From contig ML978160.1 in assembly GCA_010015745.1 (NCBI GenBank), forward strand, positions 558,001 to 622,000: a stretch of 64,000 nt of DNA, written 5' to 3'. Positions 42,978-53,137 of the stretch are shown here, piece after piece. How positions within the stretch are numbered: position 1 is the stretch's first letter; the number at the start of each line of letters is the position of its first letter. The stretch is from Setomelanomma holmii. Taxonomy: Eukaryota > Ascomycota > Dothideomycetes > Pleosporales > Phaeosphaeriaceae. The position numbers and the translations under genes are program-made. The notes below the pieces were generated by a model. That model worked only from the letters and a program-made list of their open reading frames with translations. It was not told the DNA's origin and searched no databases.

Positions 42978-43859
42978 TCACGCCTGCAGCCAGTCCTCTT
43001 GCTGTCCGACCAAAGCCTCGATCAGCAACACATGCTCCGAAAGTTCCCCAAGCGCACCGGCTCTGCTCTTTTCGGACATAGTATGGAAGATACCGTTGTT
43101 CAAGCTGGTCTTGAAGTCCCTCGCTTGCGCCCGAATGATGCCTAACCTACTTCGCAGCCTCATCATGTCATCTCGAGTGGTGTTCTGAGGATTTGGTGGT
43201 GGCGCACAGTGAGGACACGCGCACACAAAGCCCCAGATATCCCGGAGAAGCTTTTGCCGTTCCGTACGTGATGCATAGTATATCCTACAGATATAGCTGA
43301 TCTCAACTTCCTCGTGCGCGGCTATGTCTCGGATCGCAATTATGTCGACGTTCCCCGTTTCGTAGGATGGACTGAAGATAGCATTTGGAAGGCAGCTATG
43401 ATTGAGTCTGGTGATATCCGCATATGTTCTCAGCCATGCACCGCGTCGCCTGTTGTTGTTGTTGTCCCATCCTTCCATATCCCAACAATTCCTGTAAAAC
43501 CGTTCATAGTCATCCACAGCCTGAGCTTGCCCTTGAGGACCATGACGAAATTCGTTTTGTCGGAAGATTATCTGGTCGGCAACGCCGAGCAGGTTGAAAA
43601 TATTGCGCACTTGACTTTGGCCTTGAACCGTACCGGCCTGAATCCTCTCGTTGATATGCCAGTTTCTCTCAACATCATCCCTCCAATCTTGCCATCGCAC
43701 CCCTGTGTTGACAGACATCAGCGGGGCAATGTTGTTGAAGACCTTTGTGCCGGCTATTACGGCATGTTGCGTCCGGACCGCTCTGCCCTTTTGTGGATGG
43801 CGATATTCTTCAAGGTCATTGTTGATGATTTTAGTCCTGGGTGGAGGTGCAGCTGCCAT
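42978..43859 (-). CDS. SET-domain protein A
   Basis: 293 residues from the ATG at 43859 (MAAAPPPRTKIINNDLEEYR). The SET signature is complete: YADITRLNHSCLPNAIFSPS (the NHSCxPN motif), GNVDIIAIRDIAAHEEVEIS-Y, and a post-SET cysteine cluster in GFVCACPHC. A helical C-terminus follows (SEHVLLIEALVGQQEDWLQA). The frame stops at 42978 within a GTGAGT donor-like site. An attractive downstream frame (ARQSLGNEWEQSHFVYRD to a stop at 42736) suggests a further exon, but the phases do not fit, so the 3' end is unsettled. Fungal SET proteins of this SMYD-like type probably methylate proteins; the target is unknown. Tandem with SET-domain gene B. Confidence 0.75.
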   Translation of the reverse strand: MAAAPPPRTKIINNDLEEYRHPQKGRAVRTQHAVIAGTKVFNNIAPLMSVNTGVRWQDWRDDVERNWHINERIQAGTVQGQSQVRNIFNLLGVADQIIFRQNEFRHGPQGQAQAVDDYERFYRNCWDMEGWDNNNNRRRGAWLRTYADITRLNHSCLPNAIFSPSYETGNVDIIAIRDIAAHEEVEISYICRIYYASRTERQKLLRDIWGFVCACPHCAPPPNPQNTTRDDMMRLRSRLGIIRAQARDFKTSLNNGIFHTMSEKSRAGALGELSEHVLLIEALVGQQEDWLQA

Positions 43860-44111
43860 GACGAAAGCGAACCGACTGAAGTTGATTGACGTTACTCTAG
43901 AAGTAGTGCGCAATTCATGCGGTCAGAGGGAACCACACCTCACTTATATAGAATGACTTACATAGTTCAAAACAGGATTGAGACATACTAGAGCGAAACG
44001 TAAAAGCCATTGAACCACTGCATTGTCTCACGACTAGCTAACAGCCAAGACAAACTAAAGGTGGGTGTTTGGCATGCATCCATGCTCATATTGGTGTGCG
44101 ACTTATGAGCT

Positions 44112-45074
44112 TTAGTCGAACGAGTAGCATCGTTGAATGATCTCCACCGCTGGCAGTAGCATCAGCTCACAGTGCGAGCCGTAGGCCCTTGCAACGATGA
44201 CCATAGCCCGAATAGCATGATCCTGAGCACCGATGCGGTTTCCTAAGACCTCTAAGATCTTCGCGATGCAGATGTGTGCTTCAGCTAAATGTACATCATG
44301 TACGCTGGTCTGCACGAGTAGCGCGGCGAATTCGTTGGCTTGAGCAAGACATTGAAAACCGTTTTGGGGTATCCTGCCATGCTACAGGTTCTCGAGAGCT
44401 ACAAGAGCTTACGGAAGGCTTTCTCGAAGCACTGTCAGCCTCCGTCGCGCGACGTCACCTGCTTCACGATCTTCCGAGACACAATCCTGGCACCCACAGA
44501 CGTATGCATATTGTTTACGTATCCAGTCCTGTCGGGAACTTGCATTGACCCATCGTAGGTGACTAGGAAGACGATCTATGACGACTTCGTGTCGGATCTC
44601 GATAGCAACCACTGCTCGCACGTTACCACAGTTGTTATACCAGTCGAACACAGCATTTGGTCGGCATGGATGGTTGATGCCACTCTCATTGAAGAACACC
44701 ACTAAACGTGTCCGGATCTGCCCGTCATGCGACGTCTACGGAAAGCTGCGTGCATGTATTTGGAAGCGGCTCACATCCTGACGATCTTTGCGCCAGCATG
44801 GAGAGTGTGTTTGAATCTGCCGAAAGACGTCGCGTTGAGATTTCGAGAGCTTCTTTCTTGCCTTCTTGATGAACTGACTGTCTTCATCATGTTCCTCTTT
44901 GTAGAATTGCTGCTCGGCGTCGCTGGACCATTGTGTGAACGGTGTCGGCAAGTCGACATACACTAAGGGCTCTTCTTGGAGAATGATTGTGCCTGGGTCT
45001 ATCTTTTCGTACGCCACAAGGCCCCAATAGCCATTGTCCAGCAGGTTTCGGTATGCACGAACCATGGATGCCAA
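44112..45074 (-). pseudogene. SET-domain protein B, probably decaying
   Basis: Block 1 (45074-44775) begins MASMVRAYRNLLDNGYWGLV, AYEKIDPGTIILQEEPLVYV, the usual start of SMYD-like fungal SET proteins. It joins by a 39-nt intron to block 2 (44735-44413): RLVVFFNESGINHPCRPNAV, FDWYNNCGNVRAVVAIE, YAYVCGCQDCVSE. The core motif reads NHPC instead of NHSC, and the catalytic Tyr block is VIDRL instead of an ISY-type motif. Block 3 (44315-44112, QTSVHDVHLAEAHICIAKIL) resembles the helical tail, but no acceptor joins it in frame to the GTAAGC donor. Altered catalytic residues plus the phase problem suggest loss of function. Confidence 0.6.
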
Positions 45075-45873
45075 AGCAGTACGTGCTTCTTATCGATGCC
45101 GCAAAACTTTGTCTCCCAGATACCGTGGCCTGACTCTTCGCTTCAAGAAGGAGGAAGCTTGCTTTTGGAGACTAGCAAACTGTCATTTTGATGTACCATG
45201 AAGTTTTCAGATATGGTCCGAAAAGTCTCAAATGACCATGAATCGAATGGTGTGAACTAGAAACGTCCACGCCTTGCGCATTGTCAGAAGAGCGTGGTGA
45301 TTCATCAGAAGACTGGCTGCTGAGAATTGTCAACCGGGGTTTTGTGCCTGTACACACACACTTCGGGCGGATATACCAGATGCCCTCATGGTTGAAGCGT
45401 GCGCAAGCTCCCAAGTGGCCAAGGACCTTGTAGAACTTTCCGATTGAGTATTATGTCGCGCCGATAGCTCGCCGAGACAGCGTCTGGAAACAAAATTATC
45501 AATCCTGAAAGGGAATTACCATTGCCATGTGTTGTCCTTTCGGTCGTTAGAAGGAGAGGTTCCGGACAGCCGGACTGCGGAGCGAAAAGAGGGTCCGTCG
45601 CCCCGCGAGCTATGGGGATTGGCTGCTCCTGAACCAAGTCCATGTTGCCCAGGCTGCGTGAATCATAAAACGGTCAGCTCATCGGACTTCACATACCTTG
45701 AATCACAACTTTGGTCGAAACTGCCATCGTGATAAGAATGAGAAAGAGCAAGGTGCCATGATCTTCATCGGACTTACCCGCAAGGAGGCGTCGCTTCGAC
45801 GCCTCGCGCTATTTCTGCAACAATCTCTTCAGCAACACGATGTATCTTTCTGCGCACAGCGACACAACGAGCC
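45075..45873. other. intergenic region
   Basis: 799 bp between SET gene B (minus) and the SLATT gene (plus). A minus-strand frame at 45643-45386 (MDLVQEQPIPIARGATDPLF) was noted but has no recognised features. Confidence 0.4.
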
Positions 45874-46926
45874 ATGCCGTCGTATGGCGAGCAGACGCCT
45901 CTCCTGAGGTCATCGCAGTCAAATGCGTACGGATCGCAGATTGAACGACCTGATGTCCAAGATATTCATCTCCAATTCTGCGCCCTGGCTGGCGTCCCGC
46001 CGGCTAATCTCACACCGGGTGCGCGCACACCGAGAGTCGCAAGACGATCGCTATATGGTCGGGCAACTCATCGACGAAATGCACAGAATCGCACCTACGT
46101 CCTTACTGCGACTCTGTCTAATTCACTGCTCTTGACGCAGGTCGTGCTGGGCGCTGCGTTGACTGGGCTGGGAGCATCGGGATCTTCGCACATCCTCATC
46201 ACGGTCTTTGGCGCGCTTAACACCATCATTGCCGGTGTGGTAGCCTATTTGAAATCACGAGGTCAACCCATGCGAGCTCGCATGTTTCGCGATGATCTCG
46301 ATAGAGTGGTTGACGAGATTGAGAACTCGGAGGTCATGTGGCTTGGGATCCAGAGCGGCGTGCACGGTTACGATGAGATCGCCATCGACGACTCCATCAG
46401 CGTCCGTAGCGAGGTCGCGAGGTTGACGAGACTTTATGACAAAGTGGTCAAGAACAACACCATGAACGATCCCGACATGTACATGAATGCGGTCACGGAT
46501 GGCGCGAATGCAGCTCTTCGCACGCGACCTGGACAACCACCCGTACCTGCAATCGTCGATATCCCAGCAAATGCTCCTGCAACGACTGCTCCGGCAGCGG
46601 CAGCGCCGGACCCGTCAGCCCCGACAGGTGTGTTTGTACCACCAGTTGCAACACCAGACGACCCTGATGCTTCTCCTGCCTCGGCACCGCCAAAGTCGAA
46701 GACGCCACCACCAACTGAGGAGCCAGCCAAACCCAAGACTGGTGAAACCAATGAGTCAAAGCAGCCAGCCAAATCGAAGATTGATATCAACGACGATTCG
46801 AAGGAGCCAGCTGAACCCAAGGGTGATGACGACAATGAGTCCACGGAACCGAAAGAGAGTGGTGAAGCAACAGAAAGCAATGAGAATGGCAAGGCTAAGG
46901 CATCGACTAATGGCACTGCGTTTTGA
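45874..46926 (+). CDS. SLATT-type two-TM protein (fungal SMODS/SLOG-associating domain)
   Basis: Single exon, 350 residues. An N-terminal polar region (MPSYGEQTPLLRSSQSNAYG) contains an E-Q-T-P-L-L endosomal-sorting-like start. Residues ~65-150 match the fungal SLATT domain: NRTYVLTATLSNSLLLTQVV, LGAALTGLGASGSSHILITV, FGALNTIIAGVVAYLKSRGQ, PMRARMFRDDLDRVVDEIEN. There are two closely spaced membrane helices followed by a charged helix. The C-terminal ~150 residues are disordered, rich in Pro/Ala then Glu/Lys/Ser (KPKTGETNESKQPAKSKIDI). Bacterial SLATT proteins are predicted membrane effectors in nucleotide-triggered defence; the fungal role is unknown. Complete, with no stops. Confidence 0.82.
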   Translation: MPSYGEQTPLLRSSQSNAYGSQIERPDVQDIHLQFCALAGVPPANLTPGARTPRVARRSLYGRATHRRNAQNRTYVLTATLSNSLLLTQVVLGAALTGLGASGSSHILITVFGALNTIIAGVVAYLKSRGQPMRARMFRDDLDRVVDEIENSEVMWLGIQSGVHGYDEIAIDDSISVRSEVARLTRLYDKVVKNNTMNDPDMYMNAVTDGANAALRTRPGQPPVPAIVDIPANAPATTAPAAAAPDPSAPTGVFVPPVATPDDPDASPASAPPKSKTPPPTEEPAKPKTGETNESKQPAKSKIDINDDSKEPAEPKGDDDNESTEPKESGEATESNENGKAKASTNGTAF

Positions 46927-47586
46927 AGACTGCGATTTTTGAATAATATGTAACACATGTATCGGGTAGCCAGCTGAGTTAAATGCATCATGAGCGCAGA
47001 TATAACCCAATATAATTCGACGAAGTCGAGCGTTGCATCTCCCATATATGATTGTGCCCAATTAAGTTCACAAGCTGATTTTTGCGACCAGAAACCCCAA
47101 ATCTCGCCTACTACGATCTTCCTTTAGAGAAAGTGAATTCCCGGGATTTCCGCTATTGTCAGATCTCAAAACCATGGTTCTTCGAAATTAAGCACTCAGG
47201 GGAGCCATATGTATGGAGAAGGACTGTTCTTTGATGCACGTAACGACATTCAACTACTGAAGCATGAGCAGTCTATGTCTGATTTATGGCGTCCCACTAA
47301 TTCAGTGTGTAAAACTCCAGGGGGTATGTCCGACTACGCGACTGCTCTAACGTACATCACAGAAATTGAAAAAATCCCATGAGGCTCTCTTTCTTAGTCC
47401 AAATGAGCTTCCGTATGGCCCAGAAGATCCTCAGCAACATTCCGTCTTTGCTATACAGGCTTGTGCTGTCCACCTCCAATACGTCGCTAGATTCGCCCGA
47501 TATTGTTCATGCCACTCCTTGACACGACGAAAGCTTGCGCTCAACCGACCGTCCCAAGAGATCTCATTCCCTGAAGCTTCATCATC
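46927..47586. other. intergenic region
   Basis: 660 bp with no recognised gene or repeat. Confidence 0.4.
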
Positions 47587-48333
47587 CTAGTTGAGTGCCT
47601 GAGCAACATCCACCATGTTGTGATCACCGACAATCTCCATCATGCTGTGGTTCCCAACGAGCTTCCGACTGATCCGAGTTGCTTCGATCTCGAACAAGTT
47701 GCGAGCGATTGGGTACATGGCACGGCTGGGGTCGCGCAGATGGACGTTGATGACCAGTCGATTCAAGTTGACGTTCTTGGTATCAAGAAAGCCCAAGTTC
47801 AACACGTAACTATCCTTGAGCTGAATGCACAACCTATCAATTGTGAGGTTCATCTCAAGCATCTTCAGCTCTGAGGGGATGAAGTCGGCAAGCTTCGTCT
47901 TCGCGAAGGCTCGAGCTATGCTTGGAGAGAGTTCCCGCAAACGCGGCCCAGATAGTCTCATATGGTCAATGACGGAAAGTGTTGTTGCTGTAGATAGACC
48001 GGCCAGTGGGTTCGCTTTGTTGACTCCAGTGATGAGCTTCTTGCCGACGCGACGAGTAAAGACCTTGGTGGCGTATCGGGAGGCTATCGACCATTTGCAG
48101 TGTAGATGCAGTTGATCCATACCCTCAGCGGGGATAGTCTTGTTGGCCAGCAATCAGGTCGGTCGACCCAGAATTCCCTGTCCGCGATGTTTACCGTAAT
48201 GCAACCAGATGGATGCTTCCGTCAGCCAGCTGCCAAGATCAATCGGAAGACAAACATCGGAAGGAGAGCTCCACACTTCATGGTACACAGAGTTGCGTAG
48301 CTCTTGGGGCAGATCGAGGAAACGGAATGCCAT
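47587..48333 (-). pseudogene. F-box-like protein with in-frame stops
   Basis: From the ATG at 48333 the frame reads MAFRFLDLPQELRNSVYHEV, the leucine-proline start of fungal F-box proteins. It continues to GILGRPT, hits TGA at 48154-48156 where the family pattern (PTWLL) expects Trp, then stays open for 188 codons (LLANKTIPAEGMDQLHLHCK, LSVIDHMRLSGPRLRELSPS, LNLGFLDTKNVNLNRLVINV) to 47587. The same frame is also open upstream from 48732 (MESAVGVPPQRVFRDTGTDV, ending KRVKA) and is cut by TAG at 48367-48369, which could be a former CAG. One or both stops probably inactivate it. F-box proteins pick substrates for ubiquitin ligases. Confidence 0.6.
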
Positions 48334-48732
48334 CTTCTTCTTCTGGAGGCTGTTGTCTTCCTCAGACTAAGCTTTGACCCGCTTCGCTGGTCGTAGCAGT
48401 TGTTTTCTTAATCCAGCGTACGACTTGTTACGCTTCCCTCCTCGCGCAGGCTGGATGCGGTTGGGTGTCATATGGTTCCTTTTGGCGGTGCTGTGGCCGA
48501 TAGAGTGAGAAGTCTTAGTGTTCGACATTGAGGTCTTGGCTATCAGTGGGGGCGTGTGGTTGATGCTGACAGTTGCAGTGAACTGTAAGATCAATGAGGT
48601 TTGCTGAATCTGGTGGAAGTCATTGTTATAACTAGAGTCCTTTGTGAAATAGAGTGGAGGGACGAACCAAATAACGTCTGTCCCTGTGTCACGGAAAACC
48701 CGCTGTGGCGGAACGCCAACAGCACTTTCCAT

Positions 48733-49678
48733 TATGACAACATCAACAATTGTCGCAAGCTTCCAGCAATCTCGGGATAGAGACTTTGGCAGCTTGTCTC
48801 GTTATGGTCTTCATATGCTTGTTGTAGGCTTATTCAATACCTGACAATACCACAATTTACAGCTAGGCTGCACAGTGCTGCCTCCTCGCACTAGCTCGGA
48901 CTTTCCTAAACGTTTGTCCATCTATCTAAAAGCTCATCAGACGACAGATCACGAAAGGAAGATGGTATGCCGAGCATTTTTCTTTGCTTGACAAGCTAGT
49001 TGCGCTGCATTTGTGAGTTCTTCCTGGTACGGGCAGCACAGGTAAAAAATGATGCCCATCCTTGCTGTACAGAAACGGCTTAGCTCAAGGCTGACTATAC
49101 CGTTAAAAAGCCTTGCGTAAGCCACGCCTGACTCGTGCGAGGTTGCTCCTTGCGGCGCACGTGACTGTCAGTGGCTCGCAAAGTGCCCCACGTTGCACGT
49201 GGTGCTTGTAACAATGCCCTAAACACAGAACCTTACCACAGCAACTATTAGACTTTAACGATTAAGGATGGCACAATTTAGAGAAGTGATTTTAAGAGAT
49301 AAAGTCCATCCCTGCGGTTCGAACGCTGCATACAGCATTCTTCTCTTCAGCCACCAATCGTGGCAAAAGGCTCTCGCTGCGGACACCTCTATGCTGACAC
49401 ATCAGAGCTATAGTACAACTGACCTAACGTTAGGTGTCTTTTTATGTACAGTACAAGTACCAAACCATCACGACTATTGATTAAGCATGCTCATAACACC
49501 ACGTGACATAATATTAAAACTCAGCCTCGTCACTGCTGCCTAACTCACCACACCATTCACTTCAGAACTAATCCTGTGAGTTTGCTTCCACGTTCAAATC
49601 GTGCACGTCTTGCTCGCGTTGATTTGAACGCTATTCGAACCATTCAGTTAGCTACAGCTCGCTCCCAGTCCCCCACTC
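48733..49678. other. intergenic region
   Basis: 946 bp of AT-richer sequence upstream of the broken HET gene. The 13-mer GTCCATCCCTGCG at 49304-49316 recurs at 55640-55652 beside the pogo-type transposase gene and may be a mobile-element end remnant. No gene. Confidence 0.4.
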
Positions 49679-50921
49679 ATGCGACTTTTATAGCTTGAAC
49701 ACAATAGCGAATTCAGCCTTGCCGAATATGTTGGCAAGGATGTGCCGCTATATGCGATTCTTTCACATACTTGGGGAGCAGATGATGAAGAGGTCACCTT
49801 CAGAGATTTAAGAGACGGTACAGGCAAAAACAAGCTGGGTTATATCAAGCTTACCTTTTGTGCAAAGCGAGCTGCGCATGACGGCTTGCAGTTCTTCTAG
49901 GTAGACACCTGCTGCATCGACAAGTCAAGCAGCGCAGAGCTTTCAGAGGCCATCAACTCCATGTTCTAGTGGTACTATATGGCGGATAAATGCTATGTAT
50001 ACCTATCTGATGTTGCGATTGGTAGCTGTGTCGGGAAAAGTCCGCCCCCCCAGCAGACGTGGAAATTAGCCTTTCGGCGTAGCAGATGGTTTACTCGCGG
50101 ATGGACACTCCAGGAGCTTCTCGCTCCAATATTGGTCGAATTCTTTTCCGCAGAGGGCGAGCGGCTTGGTGAGAAGAAATCAATGGTGCGAGAAATTCAA
50201 GAGATTACGGGGATCTGTACTCGAGCTCTCCTAGGAAGTCCGCTGTCTGAATTCAGCATTGACGAGCGAATGTCGTGGGCAAAGCGGCGCGAAACGAAGC
50301 GCGAAGAGGACGCGGCATATGCTTTGCTAGGCATTTTTGACATCCATATGCCACTTCTCTATAGAGAAAGACGGAAAAAAGCATTCACTCAACTTCAGAA
50401 AGAAATCCAGGAGTCTCTAAAGGATGAAACACATGCTCCATCACCAGCGCTCTCTCCGCAGCCGCCGAAGCGACGACGCGGTGATGACGGAGAAACGCAG
50501 AGCATCTAACGCAATGTTGTCTGCTTTAAGTGTCGGTGCTTCCAGTATCTAACGAAAGACAGTGACAATCGAGCTGACTGTCAATTCTTAGGTGGTGAAC
50601 TCGGTCACTACGCAAGTGACCCTCATTGCTTTAAATGTAAGATTTTGGAGGCTTCCGTGCGTTTGACCCTTGCTGACCGACGCAGGCGACAAATATAGGC
50701 ATCTTGCCAATGAACTTCATTGCTATAAATGTAGGTTTCTAGAAGTTTCCATGCAGCTTATTCGTACTAACAGGCTCAGGCGGTGAATACGGTCATTATG
50801 CCAATGAACCTCATTATTATAGATGTAAGTAACCCTAGCCTACAGTAACTGATATTTATTGATGATAATGAAATTGCCAGGCAACAGCCAAGATCATTTG
50901 GCAAGTAATTGCCCTGCATAA
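49679..50921 (+). pseudogene. HET-domain protein with zinc-knuckle tail, RIP-inactivated
   Basis: From the ATG at 49679 the frame gives the HET domain: NSEFSLAEYVGKDVPLYAIL, SHTWGADDEEVTF, VDTCCIDKSSSAELSEAINS, ADKCYVYLSDV, RRSRWFTRGWTLQELLAPIL, VEFFSAEGERLGEKKSMVRE and EEDAAYALLGIFDIHMPLLY. Stops interrupt it at 49691-49693 (TAG after MRLL), 49898-49900 (TAG after FF, family Trp) and 49967-49969 (TAG after MF). The TAA at 50507-50509 is probably also a mutated CAA, because beyond it the frame enters zinc-knuckle exons and ends at a natural-looking stop, 50919-50921. HET proteins trigger heterokaryon incompatibility; this one cannot be made whole. Confidence 0.85.
50521..50921 (+). repeat. 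tandem array of zinc-knuckle mini-exons
   Basis: Four mini-exons start after acceptors at 50592, 50686, 50780 and 50881; the complete repeated ones are each 45 nt. They are separated by introns at 50532-50591, 50637-50685, 50731-50779 and 50825-50880 (two are exactly 49 nt). Every junction is in phase 1 inside the second Cys codon of a CxxC pair (T|GY). Units read CFK-C, GELGHYASDPHCFK-C, DKYRHLANELHCYK-C, GEYGHYANEPHYYR-C, NSQDHLASNCPA. The equal spacing and identical phase show exon-plus-intron duplication. The fourth knuckle Cys is missing in the inner units. Confidence 0.75.
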
Positions 50922-52303
50922 GAAAAGAATAACCTTGAGTTCCTTTTGATATGCAATAAGTCAACTTAGGCTTACGCCAGTTGGCACAAAGAGGGACTTT
51001 AGATCGAGTCATGCTAGCGGCCATGTATCTTACAACTAATCCGCTTCTGGCTTTCCTTACAGGGGCTCTTATTTGCCGAGTGTTGTCTTATAAGACGGCA
51101 AGTCGCTACAAATGCGCATCAACCTTAAAAATTCGAGCTCTTTGCTCAGGACACAATCTTCCTGTCCCTATCTATAGCTAACAGAGTTTTGGACGAGGTG
51201 CACGAACTTTGAAGTACGATCTGAGGCTTGCCGATTCAAGGCTCACAGTGCGTGTTCGCAGTGAATATGGTATTACAGATCGAAAAGGACTCTTCCAGAG
51301 GAACTGTGAAGCTCAGATGAAGGGTAAGGGTATGATTTCTGTATTCCGAGATTATATACGCCTCCTGGTCGTTGCGGACACTGTTGTGATGAAAAGTAGT
51401 GGTGTGTTTCCGGCACGCAGGATTTTCCGGCACATCGGGAGGGATGTTAGTGGTAATGATACGTGGTAACTTACTAGCTCTTTTTGCTTATCTGGATGAT
51501 GCGTCATGCAATCAAGGTGTGGATAACGCTTACTGTCATGTCGCGGAATTTCCGAAGTTATGGAATTCCAGCGTTCTGGAACTCCATTGACACGTTAGGT
51601 CATCGATTGTGGAAGTGCGCTCAACGAGTGTTATTCACTGTAAATTGAAACCCTTGGCCTTGACTAGTTGGGTATGCTTAACCGGCTCTAATAAGGTGAT
51701 ACAACGCGGAAGTCTCTCTTCACCTCGATATGCCGTCGCTCTTTCGCCTAGGGACTAACCATCAATTAACTGGACATGAAGCATCAATATTTTATTTGCG
51801 CCGAAACGTTTCCTTGAAACAAGTATAACAGTACAGTACTGTACAGTACTCTGGCTTGACATGAGTATTGTACTCTTATTCACTGTTTTCAACTGACACG
51901 TCGTTCTTATCATTGTCCTTAGCAGTCATGTCAAACAAAAGACTTCTCAATGGTCCAATGCTTAGTCAAAGTTGCGTGAACTTAACCTCAAAGCTGCGGT
52001 ACGTTGTGTAGGATTGTAGAGAAAAGTACGTGAGTTAGCTTCAAGTCCAGTCGATGATCTGAACGCTGCGCTAATGCTACGTGATGTTCTGCGGCGGTCG
52101 AATGGGTACTGTATCACTTCCCACCCATGGCACTACTCGCGCACAACAACAAATTGTCAGTAAGTTATCGACTAGATAACACTAGCATACTTGGAATTCC
52201 ACGACCTGGAATTCCAGTGATGTGAGTCAACGATATGGAGTAAGCTCACTTTCTCCTTACTTTCTACTCCCGCTCAGAGGCCATTTGCATTTCGATTAGT
52301 ACC
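50922..52303. other. intergenic region
   Basis: 1.38 kb with short frames only. It holds repeated GGAATTCCA-type words (51560-51590, 52193-52215) and the short palindrome GTACAGTACTGTAC near 51835. No gene. Confidence 0.4.
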
Positions 52304-53137
52304 ATGATTGCAATCGCTCAGATTGTGGCCGCTGGTCTCACGGCCATCAGCGCTGTTCACGCTCTTCCTCCACCTCAGGCTGCTCCAAGTCCTAACCCAG
52401 CTCCTACTAACGGTGATAGCAAGCTGCTAATTGACCTCCTGACTGCCCCAACAGCCCTGAAGCGTTTCCAGAGACTCCTTGTCCAAGATGGATCTCTGTT
52501 CACTGGTGAGGAGTTGAGGAAAAACACGATATTCTCGTTCAACGGCGCTACAACCAACCCTGGGGCAAAGGGAGGAGCAACCAAGTCCGCCGTACGTTCC
52601 CAATACTGGCTCTGAAGATATTGAGATCTATACTAATTCGCTGTCAAGGACATTGAGAGCTTCCCAATACTGACTGGGTTCGATATTTCGACTACTCTTG
52701 GCTTCCTTGAGCCATGTGGCATCAACATTCCCCATGTGCATCCACGCGCCACTGAGTTTCTCACTCTGGTTGAGGGCTCCGATCTAAAGTTCGGCTACAT
52801 CCTTGAAAATGGTCTCGTTAAAGCAGGCAGCAACCGTGAGATTGCCGGCTATCTAAACAAGTTTGAAGGCACCGTGTTCCCCCAAGGCTCGATTCACTTT
52901 CAATTCAACGACAGCTGCGAAAAAGCCACTTTCGTCGCTACACTTGATAGCAACAACCCTGGCACAAGCCAAGTAGCACAAGGCTTCTACAGCCTCAATG
53001 CTGGTGTTGTCAATGCTACCCTTGGGTTTCCAAAACAGATTGACGGACAAAATATCGAAGATTTCCGCGAGTACATCCCCGCCAACTTGGCCCAGGACGT
53101 TGATGTCTGCCTCGCGAAGTGTAAAAAAATGAACTGA
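52304..53137 (+). CDS. secreted germin-like cupin (spherulin-1 family)
   Basis: Exons 52304-52591 and 52649-53137, 57-nt intron, phase-0 join; 258 residues. A signal peptide (MIAIAQIVAAGLTAISAVHA) precedes a Pro-rich linker. The cupin core has both motifs: motif 1 GINIPHVHPRATEFLTLVEG (HxH with E) and motif 2 VFPQGSIHFQFN (PxG with H and N), so a full metal-binding site is present. Fungal spherulin-like cupins are secreted, found in the wall or matrix, sometimes with manganese oxalate oxidase or superoxide dismutase activity; the enzyme activity here is not known. It is intact although surrounded by decayed genes. Confidence 0.9.

Noticed and set aside
46434..47045. Minus-strand 203-codon frame
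   Set aside because: Antisense of the low-complexity tail of the SLATT gene.
51825..51860. Palindrome GTACAGTACTGTAC and neighbouring GTACAGTACT repeats
   Set aside because: Short simple-repeat palindrome with no flanking structure; not enough to call a regulatory site or element end.
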